Notes under the pieces: generated by a model | Told to the model about the DNA's origin: nothing | The model's input: the letters and a program-made list of their open reading frames with translations, nothing else | Database searches by the model: none | Source of the DNA: CAYJFG01 sp964369405 | Lineage (GTDB): Bacteria > Bacillota > Clostridia > Oscillospirales > Acutalibacteraceae | Reading direction: 5' to 3' | Length of the DNA: 64,000 bases | Assembly (NCBI GenBank): GCA_964369405.1 | Contig: CAYJGB010000005.1 | Location: 35,777-99,776, forward strand | In this document: one piece after another, positions 43,771 through 52,137 of the stretch | How positions within the stretch are numbered: the stretch's first letter is position 1 | Layout: each line of letters opens with the position of its first letter | Made by a program: the position numbers and the translations under genes

Positions 43771-45233
43771 TGGGAAAAAAAGAAGAAATATTTGAAGATA
43801 GAATATTAAGCTTAGAGTTTGATAATTACCCAATTATGGTGGGAATAATAAAAAACACAATTACAAATGTAGTTAGCAAATTAGATATAGAAACAAAAGT
43901 AAAAGAAAACTATATTAGAGTAACTACTAACATATTAAAAAGAAGAATGAAAGAAGCATATTGTGAAAAAGGTACTTTTTATTTAGATTTATATATAGAA
44001 AAAAATGAGCTTGTGTTTTCACTTAGAGATTTAGGTTCACCGTATTTTTCGATGGGAAATTTAATTTTGGAAGATGGAATCAAAGAAATGATTCAAATGA
44101 TTAAAACAGAAGAACAGCAAATTAAGAATAATATTTTTGCTGAAAAATTAGGGAAAGACGGTCAACGAGTGAAGTTTAAAATCAAGATAAATGATAGTGT
44201 AAAGGTATTAGTACCTGAGAAAAAAGAGTTTGAAATATTAGATACTAATTTTTCTTTAAGAGAAGTAAAGGTAGATAGACTTGTAGAAATAAATGAAGCT
44301 ATTAATTGTATTCATAATGAGTATAAATATTCATATGCATACGAAGATTTATACAAGCTAAATAAGTTTAAAAGTAAAATAATATCTGGTGAAATGTTAT
44401 CATACTTAGTGATAAACGAGCATAAACAAGTAGCTGGACATTTTGCGTTGTTTCAAAGTGATGTGTTTAAAAATATGCCAGAGCTTGCAACGGTTATTGT
44501 TAGAAAAGAGTTTAGGGGAATGCATATAGGTGAGAGAGTTTTTGAATATGGTGTTAACGAAGCAATTAGACATGGTAAGTCAGCACTATGTGTACAACCA
44601 ACAGCGTATCATATAGGAACACAAAAAATTTGTAATAGATTAGATTTTACACCTACAGGATTTTTGTTTCAGTATGTAAATGAAGATATTCAAAGTGAAT
44701 ATAATACTAAAGAAACTAGACTAGACTTAGCATTAGGAGTAAAGTTGTTAAAGCCTCAATCGTTTAGAATATACTGTCCGTATATTATTAAAAATTTAGT
44801 GTCAACCATTTTTAATCATATGAAGTCAGATGTAGAATTTTTAACAGAAAAAGAAACATATGAAGAAAGCGTTATGAATGTAGCTGTAAACGATAGAATG
44901 AAATCAGCAAAAGTCGTTGTTGAAATTGCTGGTGATAATTTTGAAGAACGTTTAGAGGAAGTTTATCGTATACGCAAGCAACATAAGCTAGAAATGGTTG
45001 AAGCAATAGTATCTATGGAGAATTTTTCTATACATAGTGCATTTATAAAATTAAAAAAAGCAGGGTTTATCTTTGCAGGAATAATGCCTGGTAGTGATAG
45101 TGGAGTATACTTAATAATGCAACATTTATATGAAAGAATGCCTAGATTTGACGAAATAGTAACAATAGAGCCGTATACATCATTATTAAAAGAAATTAGA
45201 GAAATAGATGAATATATTGAAGAGGATTTTTAG
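43770..45233 (+). CDS. RsbW-like ATPase/GNAT acetyltransferase fusion
   Basis: Residues 1 to about 95 resemble the histidine-kinase-type ATPase fold of anti-sigma factors such as RsbW: IMVGIIKNTITNVVSKL, then LVFSLRDLGSPYF, which fits the DxGxP box. The usual EAxxNAIxHA helix is replaced by VTTNILKRRMKEAY, so ATP binding is doubtful. The centre (about 165-310) is a GNAT acyltransferase with the CoA loop VRKEFRGMHIGERVFEYG. A third part of about 170 residues is unassigned but could be a second degenerate GNAT copy. Its ATG shares one base with the stop of the MATE gene. It may acylate the operon's product or sense it. Confidence 0.72.
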   Translation: MGKKEEIFEDRILSLEFDNYPIMVGIIKNTITNVVSKLDIETKVKENYIRVTTNILKRRMKEAYCEKGTFYLDLYIEKNELVFSLRDLGSPYFSMGNLILEDGIKEMIQMIKTEEQQIKNNIFAEKLGKDGQRVKFKIKINDSVKVLVPEKKEFEILDTNFSLREVKVDRLVEINEAINCIHNEYKYSYAYEDLYKLNKFKSKIISGEMLSYLVINEHKQVAGHFALFQSDVFKNMPELATVIVRKEFRGMHIGERVFEYGVNEAIRHGKSALCVQPTAYHIGTQKICNRLDFTPTGFLFQYVNEDIQSEYNTKETRLDLALGVKLLKPQSFRIYCPYIIKNLVSTIFNHMKSDVEFLTEKETYEESVMNVAVNDRMKSAKVVVEIAGDNFEERLEEVYRIRKQHKLEMVEAIVSMENFSIHSAFIKLKKAGFIFAGIMPGSDSGVYLIMQHLYERMPRFDEIVTIEPYTSLLKEIREIDEYIEEDF

Positions 45234-45249
45234 ATAAGGAGTAAATATT

Positions 45250-46494
45250 ATGAAAGTTTATGACTTAAAGTATATTGTAGATTACGCAAGAGAAAACTCG
45301 CCATATCATAAAGAACTATATAAAAATTTACCAGATAATTATACAATTGAAGATATACCTCTGTTAGACCAAGACGATTATTGGAAAAGCGAAAAATCAC
45401 ATCTTACAAGAGAACAAAGTGATGGACATATTTTCAGAAGTGGTGGAACGACTGGTAAACCTAAATACTCATACTATTCAAAGGAAGAGTGGGAAACATT
45501 TTGTGAGGGTACAGCTATAAACTTACCTAAAGGTGGACTTAAAAATGGTGATAAAATAGCAAATTTATTTTATTGTGGTGCATTATATGCAAGTTTTGTA
45601 TATACTTTTTCAATGCTATCGATGTCACCAACATCGCCTATACAGTATAGCCTCACTGGTAATTTAGAAAATAAAGAGATAATTGAAAATTTAAAAAATT
45701 TGAAAATAACTCATATTTCAGTGTTTCCATCAAAGTTAATGCAAATTATTGAATGTATAGAGTTGAATAATATTACTGGATTAAGTGTTGAAGTTGTATA
45801 TTATGCAGGAGAAATGTTATATCAAAATCAAAGAGATAAAATATGTAAAGTTTTAAATAAAAACATTGAATTTCGTTCACTAGCATATGCGACAAACGAT
45901 AGTGGGTTAGTGGGTTACTTTGACAAAGACTGTGATTTTAGCGAGCATAGAGCAGTTGACTTATTAAGTGTTTTAGAACTTATAGATGAGGATACAGGTG
46001 AAGTTATAACAGAAAAAAACAGACCTGGAAAATTATACATTACATCACTTTATAGAACGCTAATGCCAATAATTAGATATCCAGTAGGGGATATGGCTGA
46101 ATATACAGAAGATGAAAATGCTAATAGGAAATTTAAATTGTTAGGACGTAGTGGAGAATCTATAAGAGTAGCGCTTGTTAATTTAGCACCAAGTCAAATA
46201 TATTCAATAATTAAAAATGTAGGTATAGAATTTGATGAAGTTCAGTTGATTTCTACAAGAAAAGATGGCAAAGACTTATTAAGTGTTTATATAGCTGTAA
46301 AAAATCCTAATGAATATACTAAAAAAGATGCAAGGGAAATACATTTGAAATTATTAGAACAGAAAAATGAATATAAACTGGCAGTGGAATCTGGAGTAGT
46401 TTGTGAAATAGAAGTTCATTTTTGTAAATTCTCTGAGCTTGAGTTTAATGAAACGACTGGAAAACTTAAAAAAATTATTGATAGAAGACAATAA
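45250..46494 (+). CDS. PaaK-like acyl-adenylating enzyme
   Basis: This 414-residue protein belongs to the phenylacetate-CoA ligase/CapK branch of the ANL superfamily. It starts with YDLKYIVDYARENSPYHKELY, then the ATP loop IFRSGGTTGKPKYSYYS near residue 60. Later it has YYAGEMLYQNQRDKI, YATNDSGLVGYFD and RYPVGDMAEYTE, which line up with the family's middle and hinge motifs. AAGGAG lies before the ATG. It is the last gene of the operon, so the operon has two PaaK-like domains plus LuxE; they could activate different acids. The substrate is unknown. Confidence 0.85.
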   Translation: MKVYDLKYIVDYARENSPYHKELYKNLPDNYTIEDIPLLDQDDYWKSEKSHLTREQSDGHIFRSGGTTGKPKYSYYSKEEWETFCEGTAINLPKGGLKNGDKIANLFYCGALYASFVYTFSMLSMSPTSPIQYSLTGNLENKEIIENLKNLKITHISVFPSKLMQIIECIELNNITGLSVEVVYYAGEMLYQNQRDKICKVLNKNIEFRSLAYATNDSGLVGYFDKDCDFSEHRAVDLLSVLELIDEDTGEVITEKNRPGKLYITSLYRTLMPIIRYPVGDMAEYTEDENANRKFKLLGRSGESIRVALVNLAPSQIYSIIKNVGIEFDEVQLISTRKDGKDLLSVYIAVKNPNEYTKKDAREIHLKLLEQKNEYKLAVESGVVCEIEVHFCKFSELEFNETTGKLKKIIDRRQ

Positions 46495-46508
46495 TATATA
46501 AAAAATAG

Positions 46509-46546
46509 GGGCTGTAGCAAATGATAAAAATCATTTGCTACAGCCT
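46509..46546. terminator. Hairpin ending the acyl-reductase operon
   Basis: GGCTGTAGCAAATGAT (46510-46525) pairs perfectly with its copy at 46530-46545 around AAAA. The plus-strand T-run is weak; a stronger T-run is seen on the minus strand. Confidence 0.72.
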
Positions 46547-46564
46547 CTTATCGTTGTAAAAAAA

Positions 46565-46596
46565 ATTGGTATCTGTGATTTAATACAGATACCAAT
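46565..46596 (-). terminator. Terminator of ireB
   Basis: ATTGGTATCTGT (46565-46576) pairs with ACAGATACCAAT (46585-46596). On the minus strand a run of Ts follows. Confidence 0.85.
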
Positions 46597-46609
46597 TATA
46601 AATGATATA

Positions 46610-46855
46610 TTACTTGTTTATAAATGAGCTTACTAGAACTTCTAATAATTCATCTCTTTCAAATTTGCTTATTATGTTTCTTGCGTTTTTATTTGTAGTA
46701 ATATATGTTGGGTCTTCAGATAAAATATATCCAACAATCTGATTTATAGGGTTATAACCTTTTTCTTTTAAAGCAGAGTAAACTATAAGTAACGCCTCTC
46801 TTATTTGTGCTTCTTTTTCGAAATTTTTTGGAAAAACCATTGTTTTATCAAACAT
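46610..46855 (-). CDS. ireB: IreB-family regulatory phosphoprotein
   Basis: IreB (UPF0297, YrzL) is a small dimeric protein. In Enterococcus it is phosphorylated on threonines by the PASTA kinase IreK and lowers cephalosporin resistance. Here it is 81 residues: MFDKTMVFPKNFEKEAQIRE, then ALKEKGYNPINQIVGYILSEDPTYIT and KNARNIISKFERDELLEVLV, all close to the family. The near N-terminal threonine (Thr5) fits the known phosphorylation region. A GGAGGTG site lies before the ATG. It stands alone, without the ruvX and DUF1292 genes that often follow. Confidence 0.93.
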   Translation of the reverse strand: MFDKTMVFPKNFEKEAQIREALLIVYSALKEKGYNPINQIVGYILSEDPTYITTNKNARNIISKFERDELLEVLVSSFINK

Positions 46856-46876
46856 AATAACACCTCCATTACTTAT

Positions 46877-46905
46877 ATTATACAGTATAATTTGAATAAC
46901 TTCAA
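46877..46905 (-). promoter_or_regulatory. Promoter of ireB
   Basis: On the minus strand, TTGAAG (46905-46900) and TATAAT (46882-46877) are 17 bases apart. Confidence 0.7.
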
Positions 46906-46956
46906 TACTAGAATGTTAACAATTTATTAATTTTAGCTTGATTTTGCATAAAAAAC

Positions 46957-46985
46957 TTGTAAACTTAACAAAATTATGATATGAT
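46957..46985 (+). promoter_or_regulatory. Promoter of the membrane protein gene at 47016
   Basis: TTGTAA (46957-46962) and TATGAT (46980-46985) are 17 bases apart. It is divergent from the ireB promoter. Confidence 0.55.
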
Positions 46986-47015
46986 TTTATTAAGTAAATG
47001 AGAGGTGTAATTTAT

Positions 47016-47558
47016 ATGGATATTGTTGTTGAGCAGATTGTAAAGAAAGAAAAAAATATTAGAACTACTTTGACGAAAGTTTTAATTATTTTAATTTTGT
47101 TTTTAATTCCTGTGGCATTTTATGGGATTTCATTATTAACATTTGAACCATATTTTATTATGGTTGGTTTTTTTCTGTTTGTATTTGGTATATATGTTGC
47201 GTGGTATTTAATTACATCACTAAATTTAGAGTATGAATACTGTGTTACTAATAACGATTTAACTATTGATAAAATCATTGCTAAACGTAAGAGAAAACGC
47301 ATAGCAAGTGTAGAGATAAATAAAATTGAAGATTTTGATAAATTATCTAATATGAACTTGAGTGATAAAAAGTATAGAAAATTCTTTTTTGCAGGTGATA
47401 GTGATAATTCAGAAGAATTATATGCTTGCGTATTTGACACAAAAAAATATGGAAAGACTTTTTTAACGTTTTCACCTAATGAAAGAGTTATGAATAGTAT
47501 GAAACCTTACTTAAAGAAAGATATAGTGTTAAAAACATATTACAATAGAAGTAAATAA
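47016..47558 (+). CDS. Two-pass membrane protein of unknown function
   Basis: This 180-residue protein has two membrane segments (about residues 22-42 and 47-68), preceded by a short charged head (MDIVVEQIVKKEKNIRTTL). A cytoplasmic domain of about 110 residues follows; it begins NLEYEYCVTNNDLTIDKIIAKRKRK in outline and looks like a PH-like beta domain. Similar uncharacterised proteins are common in Clostridia (DUF6106-like, by recollection). ATG 47016 follows GAGGTG by eight bases. It has a promoter shared in a divergent region with ireB and a weak terminator after it. Confidence 0.75.
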   Translation: MDIVVEQIVKKEKNIRTTLTKVLIILILFLIPVAFYGISLLTFEPYFIMVGFFLFVFGIYVAWYLITSLNLEYEYCVTNNDLTIDKIIAKRKRKRIASVEINKIEDFDKLSNMNLSDKKYRKFFFAGDSDNSEELYACVFDTKKYGKTFLTFSPNERVMNSMKPYLKKDIVLKTYYNRSK

Positions 47559-47566
47559 TATTAATT

Positions 47567-47593
47567 AAAGCCGTCGATTTAATCGATGGCTTT
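47567..47593 (+). terminator. Hairpin after the membrane protein gene
   Basis: AAAGCCGTCGAT (47567-47578) pairs with ATCGATGGCTTT (47582-47593) with one G-T pair. The T-run is short. Confidence 0.6.
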
Positions 47594-47618
47594 ATGGTTA
47601 TAATAGGGAGGTATAATT

Positions 47619-49148
47619 ATGAAAGTGTTATCAGCACAACAGATGAGAACCTTAGAACAAAAAGCAGTAGATAAAGGCGCAACTTATTTTTTGCTAATGA
47701 AAAAAGCAGGGATAGCAGTAGCAGAAATATTGATAGATAGTTTTAATGTATCTAGAAGAGAAAAAGTATGCATTTTATGTGGTAAGGGCAATAATGGCGG
47801 AGATGGATTTATTGCTGCAAGTTATTTGAAATCAAAAGAATTTGATGTTGAGATAATTTTAGTTGATGATGAGGCAAGCACACTTGATTCAAAAGCAGCA
47901 TATGCAAACGCTGTAAATAACAAAGTAGCTGTATGGAGATTGTGGGAAGAGGAAAACAGAGTTTATGAAAAAATTGAAGAATGTGACTATATAATAGATG
48001 CTATATATGGAATTGGATTTAAAGGTGAGCTAAGTTCAAACTTAAACGCATTAGCGAATAATATTAGTGTTACTAATAAGAAAGTTTTAAGTGTAGATAT
48101 TCCAAGTGGGATTGAGTGTGATACAGGTAAAGTGCATAATGGTGCATTTGTAGCAGATATTACAGTGAGTTTTACAACATATAAACCTGCACATTTGTTA
48201 TATCCGTCAATGGATTATTGTGGTCGAGTGATTTTAGCACAAGTTGGTATTGATATCAGCTTAGTTAACATAAGCCCTTATGAATTTAAAACTATAGAAG
48301 ATGAAGATGTTTATTCCAAATTACCTATAAGAAAAATATCATCTCATAAGGGAACATTTGGTACACTACTTACAATTTGTGGTAGTTATGGAATGAGTGG
48401 GGCAGCTGTAATGAGCATAAAGTCAGCATTGCTTACTGGAGTAGGATTAGTTAAATCAGTAGTACCTAATGATATATATAACATTGTAGCAACTAATTTA
48501 GTACAGCCAGTGTTTATACCACTTGATACAAAAGAAACAGGAAGATTTACGGTTGATAATGCTCAAAGTGTTATCGAAGAATTTAAAAACAGCAGTGCAG
48601 TTTTGCTAGGTTGTGGCATATCTAACGAAGAAAAAACAAATCAATTTGTATATGAATTACTTAAAAATATAGAAGTTCCAATAGTTATTGATGCTGATGG
48701 AATAAATGCAATTTCAAAGCATATAGATATATTAAAAGAGTTAAAATCAAGTAAAATAATTATAACTCCACACCCAGCTGAATTAGCCAGACTATGTAAT
48801 GTAGATGTGTTAGAAATTCAAAATAATCGAGTTAAATATGCTAAGTTAGTAGCAAAAGAACATAATATTATAGTAGTTTTAAAAGGAGCTAAAACAGTTA
48901 TTGCAAATTGTAATGGAGAAATATTTATAAATGTTACGGGCAATGCAGGTATGGCAAAAGCAGGCAGTGGAGATGTTTTAGCAGGTATGATTGCATCATT
49001 TGTAGCACAAGGAGTAGATATGTATAGTGCTGCTAAATGTGGAGTATATTTGCATGGGTTAGCAGGAGATGTAGTAAAGAAAACTAAGGGTGAAATATCT
49101 ATGCAACCTACAGATGTGATAGACGTTTTACCAGATATATTAAAATAA
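47619..49148 (+). CDS. nnr: Bifunctional NAD(P)HX epimerase/dehydratase
   Basis: This enzyme repairs hydrated NADH and NADPH. The N-terminal YjeF_N epimerase (about residues 1-215) has MKVLSAQQMRTLEQKA, the loop GKGNNGGDGFIAASYL, and VLSVDIPSGIECDTG. The C-terminal ADP-dependent dehydratase (about 225-505) has HKGTFGTLLTICGSYGMSGA, ADGINAIS, ITPHPAELARL, and the ribokinase-like loop GNAGMAKAGSGDVLAG. The fused form of 509 residues is normal in bacteria. AGGGAGG precedes the ATG. It is followed by a lipoprotein gene 43 bases downstream. Confidence 0.95.
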   Translation: MKVLSAQQMRTLEQKAVDKGATYFLLMKKAGIAVAEILIDSFNVSRREKVCILCGKGNNGGDGFIAASYLKSKEFDVEIILVDDEASTLDSKAAYANAVNNKVAVWRLWEEENRVYEKIEECDYIIDAIYGIGFKGELSSNLNALANNISVTNKKVLSVDIPSGIECDTGKVHNGAFVADITVSFTTYKPAHLLYPSMDYCGRVILAQVGIDISLVNISPYEFKTIEDEDVYSKLPIRKISSHKGTFGTLLTICGSYGMSGAAVMSIKSALLTGVGLVKSVVPNDIYNIVATNLVQPVFIPLDTKETGRFTVDNAQSVIEEFKNSSAVLLGCGISNEEKTNQFVYELLKNIEVPIVIDADGINAISKHIDILKELKSSKIIITPHPAELARLCNVDVLEIQNNRVKYAKLVAKEHNIIVVLKGAKTVIANCNGEIFINVTGNAGMAKAGSGDVLAGMIASFVAQGVDMYSAAKCGVYLHGLAGDVVKKTKGEISMQPTDVIDVLPDILK

Positions 49149-49191
49149 AAAGAAACGACGTATAAAACACATTAATAGTAAGAGGTGTAAT

Positions 49192-49704
49192 ATGCGTCGT
49201 TTTATTATTGTTTTATGTTTAGTTATAATGTTATTATTATCATCTTGTACTGCTAAAACTTCAAAAGAAGTTAGTGTAGTTCTTAATTTTTCAGCAACAG
49301 TCGATGTAACAGAAGGTGCAGAAAAATATACTTGCGAAATTATAAATACTGATAAAGATATCTCAAGCATATTAATAAAAAGCCCAGAAAATCTAAATGG
49401 GATAAATTATAAATGGAATGGCAATTCATATGCTATAGAATATAAAGACCTTTTTTGTGAAAGTACAGTTGAATATTTGCCTAAATCAGCTTTTGCAAGT
49501 ATATTGATTGACATATTAAAATATATAAAATCTCCAGATAATATAAAAATAGTTAGTACAGATGACGATATAACTACTTTTATTGGTGAAAATAAAAATG
49601 GAAAGTTTACTATTGAATGTAATACTGTTGATGGGCTGATTTCACTAATAGAGATTAAAGATTTAGCATTGCGTTATGAGTTTAGTAATCAGATAATAAG
49701 TTAA
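49192..49704 (+). CDS. Small lipoprotein of unknown function
   Basis: This 170-residue protein has a lipoprotein signal: a basic start (MRRF), a hydrophobic core and the lipobox LLSSC, so it should be lipid-linked at Cys19. The mature part (about 150 residues) has a repeated beta-strand pattern, with Lys, Asp and Ile throughout, resembling clostridial outer-leaflet lipoproteins of no known function. AGAGGTG lies before the ATG. The start region sits in the loop of a weak inverted repeat (AAACGACG 49153-49160, CGTCGTTT 49195-49202). It is probably co-transcribed with the NAD(P)HX repair gene. Confidence 0.75.
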   Translation: MRRFIIVLCLVIMLLLSSCTAKTSKEVSVVLNFSATVDVTEGAEKYTCEIINTDKDISSILIKSPENLNGINYKWNGNSYAIEYKDLFCESTVEYLPKSAFASILIDILKYIKSPDNIKIVSTDDDITTFIGENKNGKFTIECNTVDGLISLIEIKDLALRYEFSNQIIS

Positions 49705-49705
49705 A

Positions 49706-49746
49706 AATAACCCTCTTAGTTTTTAAAACTTACTAAGAGGGTTATT
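49706..49746. terminator. Bidirectional terminator between the lipoprotein gene and metK
   Basis: AATAACCCTCTTAGT and ACTAAGAGGGTTATT pair perfectly, with an 11-base loop. Both directions have A/T runs outside the stem. Confidence 0.88.
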
Positions 49747-49755
49747 AAAATTATC

Positions 49756-50937
49756 TTATTTTAGTGCGTTTAGTAACTCGTCAGTTTTATCTAGCTTTTC
49801 CCATGGTATATCTAAATCTTCTCTGCCCATATGTCCATATGCTGCAAGTGGTTTATACTTCGTTTCTCTTAATTTAAGCATATCAATTATAGCAGCAGGT
49901 CTTAAATCGAATACTTTTTTAACAGCGTTTGCTAGTTCTTCGTTGCTGTATTCTGATGTTCCAAAACTATCAACCATTATAGATACTGGTTTAGCTACTC
50001 CGATTGCATATGCTAGTTGAACTTCACATTTTTTAGCAATTTTTGCTCCAACTATATTTTTAGCTACATAACGTGTTGCATATGCTGCACTTCTATCAAC
50101 TTTAGTTGGGTCTTTCCCAGAGAAAGCACCACCACCATGTCTTGAAAAACCTCCATAAGTGTCTACAATGATTTTTCTACCAGTTAAACCACTATCACCA
50201 ACAGGTCCACCTATTACAAATCTGCCAGTAGGGTTTATGAATATCTTTGTGTTTTCATCAATTAACTCAGTTGGTATAATAGGGTTAATTACATATGATA
50301 TTAAATCTTTTCTTATTTGCTCTAAAGTAACATCTTCATCATGCTGAGTTGATACAACGATTGTATCAATTCTTTTTACTTCGCTGTCGTTATACTCTAT
50401 TGTTACTTGTGTTTTTCCGTCTGGTCTTAGATATTTTAGTGTGTTGTCTTTTCTTACTTTTGTTAGTTGTTTTGCTAATTTGTGTGCAAGAGAAGCACTC
50501 ATTGGCATTAGTTCAGCTGTTTCATCACACGCATATCCAAACATCATACCTTGGTCACCGGCTCCGTTTAAGTTGTACTTGTCTTCTTCTCCGTTTTTAA
50601 GTTCTAAACTTTGGTTTACTCCCATTGCTATATCTGCTGATTGTGAGTCTATTGAAGTAAGTACAGCACAAGTGTTGCCATCAAAACCACACTTAGGGTC
50701 ATTGTATCCTATCTGACAAACAGTTTCTCTTGCTATCTTATCAATATCTACATAGCAATCTGTAGTTATTTCACCCATTACATGTACTAAACCTGTAGTT
50801 GTTGTAACTTCACACGCTACGTGTGCGTTTTTATCTTGCTCTAAAATTGCGTCTAAAACTGCATCAGATATTTGGTCACAAAGTTTGTCTGGATGTCCCT
50901 CAGTTACTGATTCAGATGTAAAAAAATGTTTCATCAT
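49756..50937 (-). CDS. metK: S-adenosylmethionine synthetase
   Basis: MetK joins methionine and ATP to give S-adenosylmethionine, the methyl donor used by rsmD, rsmH and trmD products in this window. It begins FFTSESVTEGHPDKLCDQISDAVLDAIL. The loop GAGDQGMMFGYA and the phosphate loop GGGAFSGKDPTKVDRSAAY are typical. The length of 393 residues is normal. AAAGGA lies eight bases before the first of two adjacent ATG codons. It is controlled by a SAM-I riboswitch and terminator in its leader, a feedback loop on its own product. Confidence 0.98.
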   Translation of the reverse strand: MMKHFFTSESVTEGHPDKLCDQISDAVLDAILEQDKNAHVACEVTTTTGLVHVMGEITTDCYVDIDKIARETVCQIGYNDPKCGFDGNTCAVLTSIDSQSADIAMGVNQSLELKNGEEDKYNLNGAGDQGMMFGYACDETAELMPMSASLAHKLAKQLTKVRKDNTLKYLRPDGKTQVTIEYNDSEVKRIDTIVVSTQHDEDVTLEQIRKDLISYVINPIIPTELIDENTKIFINPTGRFVIGGPVGDSGLTGRKIIVDTYGGFSRHGGGAFSGKDPTKVDRSAAYATRYVAKNIVGAKIAKKCEVQLAYAIGVAKPVSIMVDSFGTSEYSNEELANAVKKVFDLRPAAIIDMLKLRETKYKPLAAYGHMGREDLDIPWEKLDKTDELLNALK

Positions 50938-50972
50938 TATAAAAATCCTTTCGTATTTTAAATTACTAAGCT

Positions 50973-51010
50973 ATAAAATAAAATCCACTTTTCAGCATAC
51001 CGAAAAGTGG
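50973..51010 (-). terminator. Riboswitch-linked terminator of metK
   Basis: On the minus strand, CCACTTTTC pairs with GAAAAGTGG, followed by ATTTTATTTTATAG. It lies directly after the SAM-I aptamer, so it is the expression platform. Confidence 0.85.
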
Positions 51011-51017
51011 ATAAAAA

Positions 51018-51110
51018 CTCATCTTTCGGTTAAACCGCAGGATTTAGCACCTTGCATATAGCAGGTTGCCGGACTTCATAGGGCCTGTACCCTTAGTCAC
51101 TCTTAATAAG
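51018..51110 (-). promoter_or_regulatory. SAM-I (S-box) riboswitch
   Basis: The minus strand reads CTTATTAAGAGTG at the start, then GGGTACAGGCCCTATGA, CCGGCAACC, GGTGCTAAATCC and AGATGAG, the core of the S-box aptamer. CTTAT and ATGAG form helix P1. High SAM should favour the terminator downstream and turn metK off. Confidence 0.95.
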
Positions 51111-51135
51111 TAGATGTTATTAAATTATGTTATAA

Positions 51136-51163
51136 ATTATATCATTTGTTAGAAAAAAGTCAA
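51136..51163 (-). promoter_or_regulatory. Promoter of metK
   Basis: On the minus strand, TTGACT (51163-51158) and TATAAT (51141-51136) are 16 bases apart, just upstream of the riboswitch. Confidence 0.8.
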
Positions 51164-51214
51164 TGTTATAATTCTACAAATTTATATATTTTTTAACTTT
51201 GAGAACTATTATAA

Positions 51215-51907
51215 TTATATAGTTCCGTTGAAAACTAAGAATAATAATATGCAAGTAGATAATGCAACAGTAGCTAAAACTATAGATATCAAATGAGATT
51301 TTTTAGTAGTAGAGGCGATTGTTTCTGATTTAGGTATAAAATTCAGCCTTTTAAGAATACCCATTAACGGAAGCATTATAACTACTAAAGTGCTATTTAT
51401 ACCACCTTTAATCAAGTTAAATGGTAGAAACAGAGGAACAAGCATTTGAACAACAGCATCTCTTGGGATACCCATATAAAGAGGAGTTATTAAATAATTC
51501 CATAAAATCATAATAGCAGTCATAAGTAAAGTGCTAATAACTAAGCCTAAAATTACAAATGGGATAGATTTCTTTTTCTTATAAAGTATAGCTACAGGTA
51601 GTATGAAAGCGACAGATGATAAAACGTTCATAATTAAGCCGATAGGACCTGTTGAACTAATAGTGATAAACTCAATAAGAGAAACGACTATTGATAAAAT
51701 AATACCAGCAACAGGTCCGTATACTAAAGAGGCAAATACAATAATAACATCTTTAGGCTCGTAACTTAAAAAGTCAGAAAATGGAATACGAAAAAAGAAT
51801 ACACATAAGAAAGCCAAGGCAGCTAAAAGAGCCAAAGTGCAATACTTTTTAGTTTGAAAAGACCTGATTTGAGAAGGTGTGATGCTTTTTGATTGACTGT
51901 TTAACAT
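51215..51907 (-). CDS. ribU: Riboflavin ECF transporter substrate-binding protein RibU
   Basis: RibU is the membrane S-component that binds riboflavin for an energy-coupling-factor transporter. Six hydrophobic segments are seen. FFFRIPFSDFLSYEPKDVIIVFASLVYGP and the later ISSTGPIGLIMNVLSS fit the RibU family. The start is ATG 51907, after AAGGAG; the frame extends upstream, but that part covers the riboswitch and is untranslated. This gives 230 residues, slightly more than the usual 190-210, with a charged C-terminal region before a last helix. The FMN riboswitch in front supports the substrate. The shared ECF module (ecfA, ecfT) is not in this window. Confidence 0.93.
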   Translation of the reverse strand: MLNSQSKSITPSQIRSFQTKKYCTLALLAALAFLCVFFFRIPFSDFLSYEPKDVIIVFASLVYGPVAGIILSIVVSLIEFITISSTGPIGLIMNVLSSVAFILPVAILYKKKKSIPFVILGLVISTLLMTAIMILWNYLITPLYMGIPRDAVVQMLVPLFLPFNLIKGGINSTLVVIMLPLMGILKRLNFIPKSETIASTTKKSHLISIVLATVALSTCILLFLVFNGTI

Positions 51908-51936
51908 AATAAATACTCCTTTTTTGTTCGGGAAAA

Positions 51937-51966
51937 CAAAAAGAAAACTCCGCAAAAAATGCGGAG
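51937..51966 (-). terminator. Riboswitch-linked terminator of ribU
   Basis: On the minus strand, CTCCGC pairs with GCGGAG, followed by TTTTCTTTTTG. It lies between the FMN aptamer and the gene. Confidence 0.88.
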
Positions 51967-51985
51967 CGAAATACAAAATAACTGC

Positions 51986-52105
51986 ATCTTCTTTCATCCG
52001 GACTATACCGTCGGCTTTGGAATCACACCAAATCAGCTTTACGCTCACGGGCTTATGCAAAAATGCAATTACCGTCGGTGGGGAATCTAACCCCGCCCCG
52101 AAGAT
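51986..52105 (-). promoter_or_regulatory. FMN riboswitch (RFN element)
   Basis: The minus strand carries ATCTTCGGGGCGGGGT, then CCCCACCGACGGTAAT, then AAAGCCGACGG, and AGTCCGGATGAAAGAAGA at the end, which are the conserved RFN blocks. ATCTTC and GAAGAT form helix P1. FMN should turn ribU off through the terminator that follows. Confidence 0.96.
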
Positions 52106-52137
52106 TAAATTTTAGTGTAAGAATATCTTACATATAT

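Noticed and set aside
46509..46596. Two adjacent hairpins as a mobile-element remnant
   Set aside because: They are better explained as terminators of the convergent genes; no shared termini or repeats were seen.
51908..52060. Upstream extension of the ribU frame to an earlier ATG
   Set aside because: This stretch contains the FMN riboswitch 3' half and its terminator, so it is untranslated leader.
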